A DNA stretch of 64,000 bases from an uncultured Acetatifactor sp. (lineage in GTDB: Bacteria; Bacillota; Clostridia; Lachnospirales; Lachnospiraceae). Location: positions 1 through 64,000 of the forward strand of contig CANRIP010000002.1 of NCBI GenBank assembly GCA_947630715.1, read 5' to 3'. Below the pieces are notes generated by a model. The model saw nothing but the letters and a program-made list of their open reading frames with translations, made no database searches and was not told where the DNA came from. Of the stretch, positions 17,635-26,215 are shown in pieces (within the stretch, counting starts at the first letter, position 1; the number at the start of each line of letters is the position of its first letter). The translations under genes were made by a program, and so were the position numbers.

Positions 17635-18365
17635 TATTCCTGTTTCAGCTCGAAATACCGTTTTTCCATCAGCTCCCGGATGCGGGCCCCGGCGTTTTTT
17701 CGGGCGTCCCTGTCCAGCTTGTGGATGAATACGGGGGGCTGAAACTCGATGACCACTCTGGCTTTTTTCACCTTTGGGAAATGGTCCTCGAATACGCCGG
17801 CGGAGTTTACGATCACCACAGGCAGCACGGGAACGCCGCCCTTTTCCGCGATTTTCAGGCTGCCCTCATGGAAGGGCAGGAAGGTGTCGTTTACCTTGTT
17901 CCGGGTCCCCTCCGGGAAAATGCACAGAGAGATTCCCTTCCGAACTTCATCCACGCCCTGAAGGATGGTTTTCATCCCTTCCTTGATGTTGTCCCTGTCC
18001 AGAAACAGGCAGTGGATATTCTTCATCCAAAGGTTCAGCAGGGGCCATCTGCGCATTTCCTGTTTGGCCACATATCCCGTCACATGGGGAAACAGAAAAC
18101 AGGTGAGGACAATGTCGAAATAGCTTCGGTGGTTGCCCACATAAAGCACGGCGGTGTCCTCCGGGATGTTTTCCATGCCTTTTACGATCAGCTCCGTGCC
18201 CGCCAGCCGCCGGATGCAGCGGAATCCCCAGCTTACAATGGCCTTGGAGCTTTTGTCCTTTAAGGCAGGGCTGCATTTCCCGATGATCCATTCCACCATG
18301 AGAACGGGGATCGTCAGGATCAGAAATAACAGCAGATAAATGACAATGATAATAAAACGAAACAT
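17619..18365 (-). CDS. Lysophospholipid (1-acylglycerol-3-phosphate) acyltransferase
   Basis: A 248-aa PlsC-family enzyme. It has an N-terminal membrane helix (FRFIIIVIYLLLFLILTIPV), the catalytic NHRSYFD (NHxxxxD), FLDRDNIKEG, and FPEGTRNK. It would acylate lysophosphatidic acid in membrane phospholipid synthesis. The ATG at 18365 is preceded on the minus strand by AGGAGA seven bases away, which makes it better than an in-frame codon 14 residues earlier. Confidence 0.88.
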   Translation of the reverse strand: MFRFIIIVIYLLLFLILTIPVLMVEWIIGKCSPALKDKSSKAIVSWGFRCIRRLAGTELIVKGMENIPEDTAVLYVGNHRSYFDIVLTCFLFPHVTGYVAKQEMRRWPLLNLWMKNIHCLFLDRDNIKEGMKTILQGVDEVRKGISLCIFPEGTRNKVNDTFLPFHEGSLKIAEKGGVPVLPVVIVNSAGVFEDHFPKVKKARVVIEFQPPVFIHKLDRDARKNAGARIRELMEKRYFELKQEYYTEG

Positions 18366-18473
18366 GGAACGTCTCCTATTCGCAGGTTGATCGGTACACC
18401 TGTTCATCTTATCATAAATCGGCCCCGGTGTACATAGAATAGAGCAAAAGAAAAAGGATGAAACGGCGAAACC

Positions 18474-18908
18474 TTGAAAAAAACAGAAATGAATTCTTTT
18501 GCGGAAAAGGTTCTGATGTGCGCGGCGCTGGCCTTCTGCACGTTTCTGCTTGCCAGTTGCGCTTTCTTGAGCGAGGAAACCGTCAAGCTGCGGGATCTGG
18601 AGTTTACCGTTCTCAGCGAGGAAATGGTGCCCCAGGAGCTGCTTGCGATCCTGGAGGAAAAGAAAAGCGAACCTTTTCAGTTTACTTACAGCGACAATGA
18701 ATTCCTGTACATATGCGTGGGCTACGGCGAACAGGAGACAGGCGGGTACAGTATCGCCGTCAATGAGCTGTATCTGACGGAGAGCAGTATCTGCGTGGAC
18801 ACCAGTCTGCTGGGGCCGGAAAGTGCGGACAAAAACGGAAAAACCCCGTCTTATCCCTGTATTGTGCTGAAAACGGAATATCTGGACAAAACCGTGCTGT
18901 TTGAATAA
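18474..18908 (+). CDS. PrcB-type lipoprotein
   Basis: A 144-aa lipoprotein with a hydrophobic leader ending in the lipobox LLASC. The mature part (VKLRDLEFTVLSEEMVPQELL, then FTYSDNEFLYICVGYGEQETGGYSIAVNEL) matches the PrcB C-terminal domain. In other bacteria PrcB is a protease-complex accessory protein, but for clostridial lipoproteins the role is unknown. The start is uncertain: TTG at 18474 is used, with in-frame ATG codons at 18489 and 18516 as alternatives. A strong terminator follows. Confidence 0.7.
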   Translation: MKKTEMNSFAEKVLMCAALAFCTFLLASCAFLSEETVKLRDLEFTVLSEEMVPQELLAILEEKKSEPFQFTYSDNEFLYICVGYGEQETGGYSIAVNELYLTESSICVDTSLLGPESADKNGKTPSYPCIVLKTEYLDKTVLFE

Positions 18909-18938
18909 GCCGACCGGCGCGGGAAAAGGAGCCGCAAG

Positions 18939-18967
18939 AGAGCCGCAACGCGGCTCTTTTCTTTTTC
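18939..18967 (+). terminator. Rho-independent terminator
   Basis: AGAGCCG (18939-18945) and CGGCTCT (18951-18957) with a 5-nt loop, then TTTCTTTTT. Confidence 0.85.
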
Positions 18968-19012
18968 CCCGATCCGTGGTACACTGGATAAAAGGGGATT
19001 TTGGAGGGGCTT

Positions 19013-20284
19013 ATGATACTGATTAAAAACGGGTATATGATCGATCCCAAATCCGGCAGGGATGGAAAATATGACATCCTCACCCGGGAGGACCGGATTG
19101 TAAAAATCGGCAAGAACCTGGAAACGCCAAAGGGCCGGTGCAGTGTGATAGACGCGGAGGGCCTTCTGGTGGCGCCGGGCCTGGTGGACGTGCATGTGCA
19201 TTTCAGGGATCCGGGCTTTCCCCAGAAGGAGGACATTTCCACCGGCGCTCTCGCCGCGGCGAAGGGCGGTTTTACCTCGGTGGTGATGATGGCGAATACA
19301 AAGCCGCCTGTGGACAACGAAGAAACCCTGGCTTATGTGCTGGACCGGGGGAAAAGCACGGGAATCCATGTGTATGCCTGTGCGAACGTGACCATGGGGA
19401 TGAAGGGGAAAAGCCTGACGCCTATGGCCCGGCTGGCCAAGGCTGGCGCGGCAGGGTTTTCCGATGACGGCGTTGCGGTCATGGACGAAACGCTGCTTAA
19501 GAAGGCGATGCAGGAGGCGGCGGTTCTGGACGTACCCATCAGTCTCCATGAGGAAGACCCGGCGTTGATTTCCCAGAACGGCATTCATCAGGGCGAGGCC
19601 AGCGCCGCGCTGGGGATTGAGGGCTCCCCCAGGGAGGCGGAAATCACCCTGGCGGAGAGAGATCTGAAACTGGCGCTGGAGACGGGGGCCAGCGTGAATC
19701 TTCAGCATATCAGCGCGGCGGAAACCGTGGAGCTGCTGCGAAGGGCAAAGGAAAAGGGAACCAACGTCCACGGGGAGGCGACCCCTCATCACTTTACGCT
19801 CACCCAGGAGGCCGTCCGGGAATACGGGGCCATGGCCAAAATGAATCCGCCCCTGCGGACCAGGGAGGATCGGATGGAGATCATCCGGGGTCTGGTGGAC
19901 GGCACGATTGATATCATTGCAACGGATCACGCCCCGCATACCGCCGCGGAAAAATCCCTTCCCATCACCCAGGCGCCCAGCGGGATCATTGGGCTGGAAA
20001 CGGCGCTTTCTTTGGGAATCACCCAGTTGGTGGACAAGGGGTACCTCACCATGTGCCGGCTGTTAAGGCTGATGAGCACCAATCCCGCCGCCCTGTATCA
20101 CATGGACGCCGGGTACCTGGAGGAAGGGGGGCCCGCCGATTTGATCCTGATCGACACCTACGCCTCGGTGACGCCCGGCGATTATGCGTCCAGGGCCTCC
20201 AACTCCCCGTTCACAGGGTGGAGCCTTCAGGGAAAGGTGATGCGGACCATCGCATCCGGCAGGGAGATCTACCGGGCAAAATGA
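19013..20284 (+). CDS. pyrC: Dihydroorotase
   Basis: A 423-aa zinc amidohydrolase that cyclises carbamoyl-aspartate to dihydroorotate in pyrimidine synthesis. The first metal motif is VDVHVHFRDPGF, followed by a carbamylated-Lys region, HEEDPALI, LQHISAAE, GEATPHHFTLT and IATDHAPHT. These fit class I dihydroorotases of Gram-positive bacteria. TTGGAGGGG ends a few bases before the ATG at 19013. pyrK and pyrD follow directly, so this is a partial pyrimidine operon. No pyrR, pyrB, pyrE or pyrF is in the window. Confidence 0.95.
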   Translation: MILIKNGYMIDPKSGRDGKYDILTREDRIVKIGKNLETPKGRCSVIDAEGLLVAPGLVDVHVHFRDPGFPQKEDISTGALAAAKGGFTSVVMMANTKPPVDNEETLAYVLDRGKSTGIHVYACANVTMGMKGKSLTPMARLAKAGAAGFSDDGVAVMDETLLKKAMQEAAVLDVPISLHEEDPALISQNGIHQGEASAALGIEGSPREAEITLAERDLKLALETGASVNLQHISAAETVELLRRAKEKGTNVHGEATPHHFTLTQEAVREYGAMAKMNPPLRTREDRMEIIRGLVDGTIDIIATDHAPHTAAEKSLPITQAPSGIIGLETALSLGITQLVDKGYLTMCRLLRLMSTNPAALYHMDAGYLEEGGPADLILIDTYASVTPGDYASRASNSPFTGWSLQGKVMRTIASGREIYRAK

Positions 20285-20322
20285 CGGGTACCGGAACATA
20301 CAAACGCAGGAAAGGGGATGTG

Positions 20323-21114
20323 ATGATGAAGAAACGAGTATTGGCGGAAGTGACCATCAATAAGGAGATTGCACCCGGGATCTTTGATCTGTGGATGGAA
20401 CCCACGCAGGGGCTGGAGGAAATCAATCCGGGCCAGTTTATCGGCGTCTATCTGCGCAATGAGAACCTTTTGCTGCCCCGCCCCCTCAGCATCTGCGAGG
20501 TGAACGCGGACAGATCGGCGCTGCGGCTGGTGTACCGCCGGGCAGGGGAGGGCACCCATGAGCTGTCCCGCCGCAAACCCAAGGACGGCCTGGGGTATGT
20601 TCCCATCCTGGGGCCGCTGGGAAACGGTTTCCCGCTGGAGAAGGGAGAGGGAAAGAGGGCGCTGATCATAGGGGGCGGCATCGGCATCCCGCCTCTTGTG
20701 GAGCTGTCCAAGCGGCTTAAGGCGGATCGGCAGATTGTGCTGGGATATCAGAATGGACAGACGGCCGGTTTTCTGCAAAAGGATCTGGAGCAGTTTGGAG
20801 ACGTGCATGTGGCCACGGAAGACGGCAGCATCGGGGTCTGCGGCAATGTTATGGATCTGATCCGGAAGGAAAATCTGCAGGCGGATATCATCTATGCCTG
20901 CGGGCCCATGCCGATGTTAAAGGCGGTGAAGGAGTTTGCAGGGGAAAGAGGGATACCGGCGTATATCTCCCTGGAGGAACATATGGCCTGCGGCGTGGGG
21001 GTGTGTCTGGGCTGCGTGGTGAAAACCCGGGAAGTCCATCCTCACACCAACGTGCATAACGCCAGGATCTGTACCGACGGCCCTGTGTTTGAGGCCGGTG
21101 AGGTTGAAATATAG
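20323..21114 (+). CDS. pyrK: Dihydroorotate dehydrogenase electron-transfer subunit
   Basis: A 263-aa FAD/[2Fe-2S] subunit that passes electrons from NAD-type class 1B dihydroorotate dehydrogenase. The FAD domain (RPLSICEVN), the nucleotide-binding fold (ALIIGGGIGIPPLVELSKRL), ACGPMPMLKAV and the C-terminal cluster motif HMACGVGVCLGCVV are present. Possible starts are GTG 20320, ATG 20323 and ATG 20326 after AAAGGGG (20311-20317). I use 20323. It lies 38 bp after pyrC. Confidence 0.94.
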   Translation: MMKKRVLAEVTINKEIAPGIFDLWMEPTQGLEEINPGQFIGVYLRNENLLLPRPLSICEVNADRSALRLVYRRAGEGTHELSRRKPKDGLGYVPILGPLGNGFPLEKGEGKRALIIGGGIGIPPLVELSKRLKADRQIVLGYQNGQTAGFLQKDLEQFGDVHVATEDGSIGVCGNVMDLIRKENLQADIIYACGPMPMLKAVKEFAGERGIPAYISLEEHMACGVGVCLGCVVKTREVHPHTNVHNARICTDGPVFEAGEVEI

Positions 21115-21150
21115 TGCCGTCTGCGGTAAGAGCAGAAGAAAAGAGGAGAT

Positions 21151-22059
21151 ATGAACATACAGACAACAATCGCCGGCGTAACCTTTCAAAACCCTGTTAT
21201 GACCGCATCGGGCACCTTTGGCTCCGGGATGGAGTATTCCGAGCTGATGGACATTAACAGGCTGGGAGCGGTGGTGACAAAGGGCGTGTCCAACGTTCCC
21301 TGGCCGGGCAATCCCACGCCGAGAGTGGCGGAGGTTCACGGGGGAATGTTAAACGCCATCGGGCTTCAGAATCCGGGCGTGGAGCTGTTCTTACAGCGGG
21401 ATATCCCCTTCTTAAAAAAATTTGACACCAAAATCATTGTCAATGTCTGCGGCAGAACCGTAGAGGATTATGTGGAGGTCGTGGAAAGGCTGGGGGAGGA
21501 GCCGGCCATTTCCATGCTGGAAATCAACGTTTCCTGTCCCAACGTGAAGGAGGGGGCCATCGCTTTCGGCCAGAGGGCGGAGGTTTTGTTTGGGATCACC
21601 CAGGAGCTGAAACGCCACGCCAAGCAGCCCATTATCATGAAACTGAGCCCCAACGTCACCGATATCGGAGAGATGGCAAAGGCGGCCGAAGCCGGCGGGG
21701 CGGACGCTATCTCGCTGATCAATACGATTATGGGGATGAAGATCGATATCCGCAGGCGCAAATTTGCGCTGGCGAACAAGACGGGAGGATTGAGCGGCCC
21801 GGCCATTAAGCCGGTGGCGGTGCGGATGGTCTATCAGGCGGCGCAGGCGGTGAAGATTCCCATTATCGGCATGGGCGGGATCGCCACGGGAGACGACGCC
21901 ATCGAGTTTATCTTGGCGGGGGCCAGCGCCGTGGGAATCGGCGCCATGAACTTTGCGGATCCCCGCACGGCGGAGTTTGTGCTGGACGGCATCGAGTTTT
22001 ACATGAGAAGATACGGCGTGGAAAATCTCAGCGACCTTGTGGGAGCCGTGGAGGGATAA
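21151..22059 (+). CDS. pyrD: Dihydroorotate dehydrogenase B, catalytic subunit
   Basis: A 302-aa FMN enzyme that oxidises dihydroorotate to orotate with PyrK. Seen are the N-terminal FMN region (NPVMTASGTFGSGMEY), EINVSCPNVKEG with the catalytic Cys typical of class 1, MKLSPNVTD, SLINTIMGMKID, and GMGGIATGDDAIEF for phosphate binding. AAGAGGAG sits just before the ATG. Its stop codon overlaps the possible SigE-type -35 of sipL. Confidence 0.95.
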   Translation: MNIQTTIAGVTFQNPVMTASGTFGSGMEYSELMDINRLGAVVTKGVSNVPWPGNPTPRVAEVHGGMLNAIGLQNPGVELFLQRDIPFLKKFDTKIIVNVCGRTVEDYVEVVERLGEEPAISMLEINVSCPNVKEGAIAFGQRAEVLFGITQELKRHAKQPIIMKLSPNVTDIGEMAKAAEAGGADAISLINTIMGMKIDIRRRKFALANKTGGLSGPAIKPVAVRMVYQAAQAVKIPIIGMGGIATGDDAIEFILAGASAVGIGAMNFADPRTAEFVLDGIEFYMRRYGVENLSDLVGAVEG

Positions 22060-22082
22060 AATCAGAAATACCTTCATATATA
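22056..22082 (+). promoter_or_regulatory. Possible SigE-type promoter of sipL
   Basis: ATA (22056-22058), a 16-bp spacer and CATATATA (22075-22082), similar to the mother-cell SigE pattern ATA-N16-18-CATACAAT. Only five of eight -10 bases match and the region is AT-rich, so the call is tentative. An inverted CATATATACT/AGTATATG pair follows. Confidence 0.3.
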
Positions 22083-22116
22083 TACTTATATCAGTATATG
22101 TCTGGAGGTATTTTTT

Positions 22117-23667
22117 GTGGAGCTGATGAAAAGAAACATACATATGGACCGGGTCAGAGCGGAAGCGGTGGTCCAGTTTGCCCTGGAGGACGATGTCAAT
22201 CTTCCGGAGAACAAGCCGGATGTCAGTACCCTGAATCTGGAAAAGGGGGAGCTTGCCATCGATGAAATACGTCCGGGGACGGACTGCGTTACGGTGAGAG
22301 GCAGGCTTTGCTATGTGATCCTTTATCACACGTCGGAGGAAGGAGCCAGCCTGGTGCTGCTGGAGGGGAAACTTCCCTTTGAGGAAAAGATGAATCTGCA
22401 GGGGGCAGTTCCCTCGGATACCGTTACCGTGGACGGAGAGGTGGAGGATCTGACCGTAAGCGCCATCAATTCCAGAAAGCTGAATGTACAGTCCCTGATC
22501 ACGCTGACGGCCCGGGTGGAGGAGCTGTATGACGAGGAGGCGCCTGTGGCCATCCACGGGGAGGAACAGGCCCAGTACCGGCAGATGCCTGTGAATCTGG
22601 CGCAGATCGCTATCTGTAAAAACGACATATACAGGCTGAAGGAGGAGGTTACGCTTCCCGCCAGTTATCCCAATATCTATCAGATTCTCTGGAACAATAT
22701 CTCGCTGGGGGATGTGGAGTTTAAGACCCTGGAAGAAAAGCTGACCGTCTCCGGGGACGTGCATCTGTTTCTTCTGTACGAGGGGGAGGGAGAGGATCAT
22801 CCCATCCGTTCCTTTGAGACGGCAATGCCCTTTCAGGGAGAGCTGGAGTGCCACGGCTGCAGGGAAGGGATGCTGCCGGATATCCAATGCCGCCTGGGGC
22901 AGCAGGAGCTTTCCGTGCGGCCGGATTTTGACGGGGAGGAACGAACGGTTGGGCTGGAGCTGGTGATGGATATTTCCATCCGCATTTATGAGGAAGAAAA
23001 GCTGGATATTATTTCGGACATCTATGGCGTATCCAGCGAGATCAGCACGGTGGCCCACCGTACCTGTCTGCGCAGGCTGTTAGCCCGGGTGACGGGCAAA
23101 ACCAAGGTGACGGACAGGATCCGTGTACCCGGCGGGAACGTGCTGCAGCTTTTGCACAGCGAGGGAAACGTGTCTCCGGAACGGCAGAGTACGGTGGAGA
23201 ACGGCATTCTGCTTCAGGGGGCCATGAACGTAAAAGTGCTGTATATCACAGGGGAGGATGAGGCGCCCTACGCCTGTACCCAGGCCCAGATTCCTTATCA
23301 GTACACCCTGGAGGTGCCGGACATTGCGCCGGAAGATCTGGGGAAGGTTCACGCCCAGGTGGAACAGTTGCAGGTGACCATGCTGGACGGAGAGGAAATG
23401 GATGTCAAAGCCGTGTTAAGCTTTTCTACGGTGGTATTTCAGAACATTCCCGTGGATCTGATCAGCCAGGTGACCGTTTCGGAGCTGGACAGCGCAAAGA
23501 TGAGCAGCCTTCCGGGGATGGTGGTCTATGTGGTGAAGGCAGGAGATAACCTCTGGAACATCGGGAAACAGTATTATGTGCCTGTGGAGACGCTGCGGGA
23601 GTTAAACTCCCTGGACAGCGACGAGCTGACGCCGGGCCAGAAGCTGCTGGTGGTAAAAGGGGGCTGA
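22117..23667 (+). CDS. sipL: Spore coat morphogenetic protein SipL (SPOCS/DUF3794 + LysM)
   Basis: A 516-aa protein with repeated DUF3794 (SPOCS) domains over residues 1-450. Typical turns are LPENKPDVSTLNLEKGELAI, ITLTARVEELY and LLARVTGKTKVTDRIRVPGG. A C-terminal LysM domain covers about 470-514 (VYVVKAGDNLWNIGKQYYV). In Clostridioides difficile SipL binds SpoIVA through LysM and is needed to anchor the coat on the forespore. The GTG start is supported by GGAGGT (22104-22109). The gene shows that the organism makes spores. It follows pyrD by 57 bp with no terminator between them. Confidence 0.88.
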   Translation: MELMKRNIHMDRVRAEAVVQFALEDDVNLPENKPDVSTLNLEKGELAIDEIRPGTDCVTVRGRLCYVILYHTSEEGASLVLLEGKLPFEEKMNLQGAVPSDTVTVDGEVEDLTVSAINSRKLNVQSLITLTARVEELYDEEAPVAIHGEEQAQYRQMPVNLAQIAICKNDIYRLKEEVTLPASYPNIYQILWNNISLGDVEFKTLEEKLTVSGDVHLFLLYEGEGEDHPIRSFETAMPFQGELECHGCREGMLPDIQCRLGQQELSVRPDFDGEERTVGLELVMDISIRIYEEEKLDIISDIYGVSSEISTVAHRTCLRRLLARVTGKTKVTDRIRVPGGNVLQLLHSEGNVSPERQSTVENGILLQGAMNVKVLYITGEDEAPYACTQAQIPYQYTLEVPDIAPEDLGKVHAQVEQLQVTMLDGEEMDVKAVLSFSTVVFQNIPVDLISQVTVSELDSAKMSSLPGMVVYVVKAGDNLWNIGKQYYVPVETLRELNSLDSDELTPGQKLLVVKGG

Positions 23668-23717
23668 AAACAGGCTGAAAACGGTCGGGAAAACGAACTG
23701 AAAAAGGGGAGTAAGAA

Positions 23718-23743
23718 AAGGCTGCCGCAGACGCGGCAGCCTT
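23718..23743. terminator. Bidirectional terminator between sipL and the minus-strand block
   Basis: AGGCTGCCGC and its perfect complement GCGGCAGCCT separated by a 4-nt loop. A residues precede it, so T residues follow on the minus strand; on the plus strand the T run is weak. Confidence 0.72.
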
Positions 23744-23768
23744 ACCGGTTTGTTTCAAGCTTTACCCA

Positions 23769-24428
23769 TTATTTCGTTACATCGGTTCCGTCATTTGTCT
23801 GAGCGGTTTCCTGAGCGGTGGACGCCGCCTTTTCGGCAAGCTCATCGAACTTCTTCATCACCGCGTCATAGGTGCGCTGAGAAATGTCGGGCAGAGAACC
23901 GCCCCATTTATTTTCCGCCTGGCGGTATCCCTTTTTAAAGGCTTCGCGCATTTCCTCAATCTTATCCGGATCGCCGCCGGTCAAAGCGTTGGCGAAATCG
24001 ATGATCCGGTCGGAAGTCTGCTCCACGCCCCAATAACCGTCCTCGGCAATATCCGCCTGAGCCTGCAGCTTGGTGGCGGCGTCAACGGTGTACTCGCCGG
24101 AACGCAGAAACTGCCAGATATCGTTTGCCTTGCCGTAGGCGTTGGTCTGGCCGCTCAGCATCTTTTCCACAAGACTGCGCAACTGCTGGGTGCGGGCCTC
24201 CGCATCCGCTTTCAGCTTGTTGACCAGGTTTGTGTCGGGCGTATATTTTTTGGGGGAAGAAACTGCCGCCGATTGTTCGGAGGGCTCATAAATCACGCCA
24301 TCGTTGTTGGACGTTTCGGTTTTCTGCGCCGTTTCCGCGCTTTTTGCCTGTTCCGAAACCCTAGTCTCTGCGGGCTGGCTGCTGTAAGCCGCCGGCTGTA
24401 CTGTTGTAACTCCGTTTACACTACTCAT
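23769..24428 (-). CDS. Helical protein under a SigD-type promoter, flagellar-associated in some relatives
   Basis: A 219-aa soluble protein. Residues 1-75 are Ser/Thr/Ala/Gln-rich and probably unstructured. Residues 80-215 are helical: LVNKLKADAEARTQQLRSLV, FLRSGEYTVDAATKLQAQADIAEDGYWGVEQTSDRIIDFANALTGGD. This domain pattern (similar to DUF5610 proteins) occurs in small proteins often encoded near flagellar genes; the function is unknown. The ATG at 24428 has GAAGGGTG just upstream. The near-perfect SigD box 78 bases upstream supports motility-linked expression, the same as the calcium-loop protein at 4168. Confidence 0.62.
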   Translation of the reverse strand: MSSVNGVTTVQPAAYSSQPAETRVSEQAKSAETAQKTETSNNDGVIYEPSEQSAAVSSPKKYTPDTNLVNKLKADAEARTQQLRSLVEKMLSGQTNAYGKANDIWQFLRSGEYTVDAATKLQAQADIAEDGYWGVEQTSDRIIDFANALTGGDPDKIEEMREAFKKGYRQAENKWGGSLPDISQRTYDAVMKKFDELAEKAASTAQETAQTNDGTDVTK

Positions 24429-24505
24429 AGTCACCCTTCTTTCTGGCGTTCTGCGCCTGGTTCTGCTTTTGAGAGGACGATACATCATCCGTGATGCTAT
24501 TATGT

Positions 24506-24533
24506 ATATCGGATGGAATGGTTCCAAACTTTA
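24506..24533 (-). promoter_or_regulatory. SigD-type promoter (second copy)
   Basis: On the minus strand TAAA (24533-24530), a 16-bp spacer and TCCGATAT (24513-24506), against the consensus TAAA-N15(14-16)-GCCGATAT. It lies inside the end of the DUF1934 gene and points to the helical protein at 24428. Confidence 0.72.
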
Positions 24534-24536
24534 CCG

Positions 24537-24992
24537 TTACGGAGAAATATTGCCGGAAAAGGATCGCATGTTCACCTGTATCCGGCAGCGGGCAAAGGGC
24601 TTTCCGTCCAGAGTGAGACTGTAATCCGCCGTAACCTGCATTTCCTCCGGGGCCTCGGCCGTTTTGACGGAATGGGTCTCGACGCCGAAAAACAGGACGC
24701 CGAAAGGGGTGGCGTATTCCGTCATGTGTTCCGCGCCCTCCTCCAGCACCAGCCGCAGGCAGGCCGCCCCCTTTCTGTGGTATTCCATCAGGCCGTCCCG
24801 GAATTTCAGCATGCTTTTCAGGGGGATGGGGTTTTCCGGGGGAGGGTCCTCCGGAGAGGGTTCCTCAAAAATCAGGTAATGGCTGTGGTTTTTTTGATAA
24901 TATTCCCCGGACGCCGTCAGGCTGGTTGTGGTTTTGCCGCCATCGGGATACTGCTGGACGCCGTCCAGGGTAAGATGCACCGTTTTCTTCAT
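24537..24992 (-). CDS. DUF1934 (YwiB-family) beta-barrel protein
   Basis: A 151-aa protein with a calycin-like barrel: KTVHLTLDGVQ, LTASGEYYQKNHSHYLIFEE, LKFRDGLMEYHRKG, TPFGVLFFGVETHSV and the closing VTADYSLTLDGKPFARCRIQVNM. DUF1934 members are widespread in Firmicutes and have no proven function. It lies 27 bp downstream of murI and is likely in the same operon. Confidence 0.75.
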   Translation of the reverse strand: MKKTVHLTLDGVQQYPDGGKTTTSLTASGEYYQKNHSHYLIFEEPSPEDPPPENPIPLKSMLKFRDGLMEYHRKGAACLRLVLEEGAEHMTEYATPFGVLFFGVETHSVKTAEAPEEMQVTADYSLTLDGKPFARCRIQVNMRSFSGNISP

Positions 24993-25019
24993 ACTGTTTG
25001 ACGGACTGACCGCTCCGGG

Positions 25020-25862
25020 TCAGTACTCCTCGATGTTGATGGATTTTGCGGAGAGAATGCCGTATTTGATAATGGAATTGGCAAACCGGACGAATTTCTC
25101 CGCCTTGTCACTGACAAAAAAACGGTATTGGTTGCCCCCAAGCGCCGGGGGTTCGTCGTTTAACAGATCCTTGGCCGACAGCATCTCCCTAAGCTCTCTG
25201 GCGGTTTCATAAGCCGGGTTGACCAGGGTAACGCCCGTTCCCATAATACGGCCGATGGTGGAGCGGATCAGGGGATAATGGGTGCAGCCCAGAATCAGAG
25301 TGTCAATATCGATGTCGATCAGTTCGCCCAGATACCTTCGTGCGATCTCATCCGTTACCGGATCCTCCAGGAGCCCTTCCTCCACCAGAGGAACAAGAAG
25401 GGGACAGGCCTTTCCGTAGATAGTGACGTTTTTGTTCAGCTTTTTTATGTATTCGGTATAAATCTGGCTGCCGATGGTGGCCTCCGTGGCGATCACCCCG
25501 ATACGGCCGTTGCGGGTCATTTCCGCGGCCATTTTCGCGCCGGGCTTTACCACGTCGATCACGGGGATATCCGTCTCCTGTTCCAGCGTGTCCAGGGCGT
25601 AGGCGCTGGCGGTGTTACATGCCACAACAATGGTTTTCACCTGAAAGGTGCGAAGGAACCGGACGATCTGCCGGGCGTAGCGGGTGACGGTTTCCTGGGA
25701 TTTACATCCGTAGGGAACCCGCGCAGTATCGCCGAAGTACACAATGCGTTCGTTGGGAATCTGACGCATGATTTCCCGGAACACGGTAAGACCGCCTACG
25801 CCGGAATCAAAAACGCCAATGGGAGCGTTTTTTGCCGATTGGTTATTTTGGGTCGTCTCCAT
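25020..25862 (-). CDS. murI: Glutamate racemase
   Basis: A 280-aa enzyme that supplies D-glutamate for peptidoglycan. Both catalytic cysteines are visible in VVACNTASA and LGCTHYPLI, together with FDSGVGGLTV near the N-terminus and FGDTARVPYG. GGGAGG nine bases upstream marks the ATG at 25862. The start lies inside the end of the upstream small membrane gene (overlap 20 bp), which implies translational coupling. Confidence 0.95.
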   Translation of the reverse strand: METTQNNQSAKNAPIGVFDSGVGGLTVFREIMRQIPNERIVYFGDTARVPYGCKSQETVTRYARQIVRFLRTFQVKTIVVACNTASAYALDTLEQETDIPVIDVVKPGAKMAAEMTRNGRIGVIATEATIGSQIYTEYIKKLNKNVTIYGKACPLLVPLVEEGLLEDPVTDEIARRYLGELIDIDIDTLILGCTHYPLIRSTIGRIMGTGVTLVNPAYETARELREMLSAKDLLNDEPPALGGNQYRFFVSDKAEKFVRFANSIIKYGILSAKSINIEEY

Positions 25863-26127
25863 GATAGATTGCCTCCCAAAGTGAGCTGAGATCCGTAAGA
25901 AACCTGCTGCGGAAGGTGATCTTTTCCGGACCGGCGCATAAAAGCTCCCGGTACAGAGAGCTGTCAAACTCCCATTCCCCAGATGTTTCCTCGTGGACGT
26001 CCCCGTGGCCAAACCGCACATACACGGTGTCCGGGGTCAGGGACAGTTGAGGATAGAGAAGGCCCCACCAGCCTGCGGCGGCGCATATGGTAACGCCGAT
26101 ACGGATTCCAAGCCATATTTTTTTCAT
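25843..26127 (-). CDS. Small N-terminally anchored hypothetical protein
   Basis: A 94-aa protein with one hydrophobic segment (IGVTICAAAGWWGLLYPQL) after the basic MKKIWLGIR start, then a soluble acidic tail. It overlaps the start of murI by 20 bp. No family recognised. A wall-related role is suggested only by the neighbour. Confidence 0.55.
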   Translation of the reverse strand: MKKIWLGIRIGVTICAAAGWWGLLYPQLSLTPDTVYVRFGHGDVHEETSGEWEFDSSLYRELLCAGPEKITFRSRFLTDLSSLWEAIYHGDDPK

Positions 26128-26215
26128 GCAATAACCTCTTTTCCACCCGGTTTCACCGGGATATGCAGGATTATTGCCATGGTAAATTCATTTTATTCTG
26201 CGCTGCGGAGAAAAA

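Noticed and set aside
21412-23058. 548-codon open frame on the minus strand across pyrD and sipL
   Set aside because: It is antisense to two well-supported genes; high GC at third positions creates long shadow frames. The protein is His/Leu-rich without any domain.
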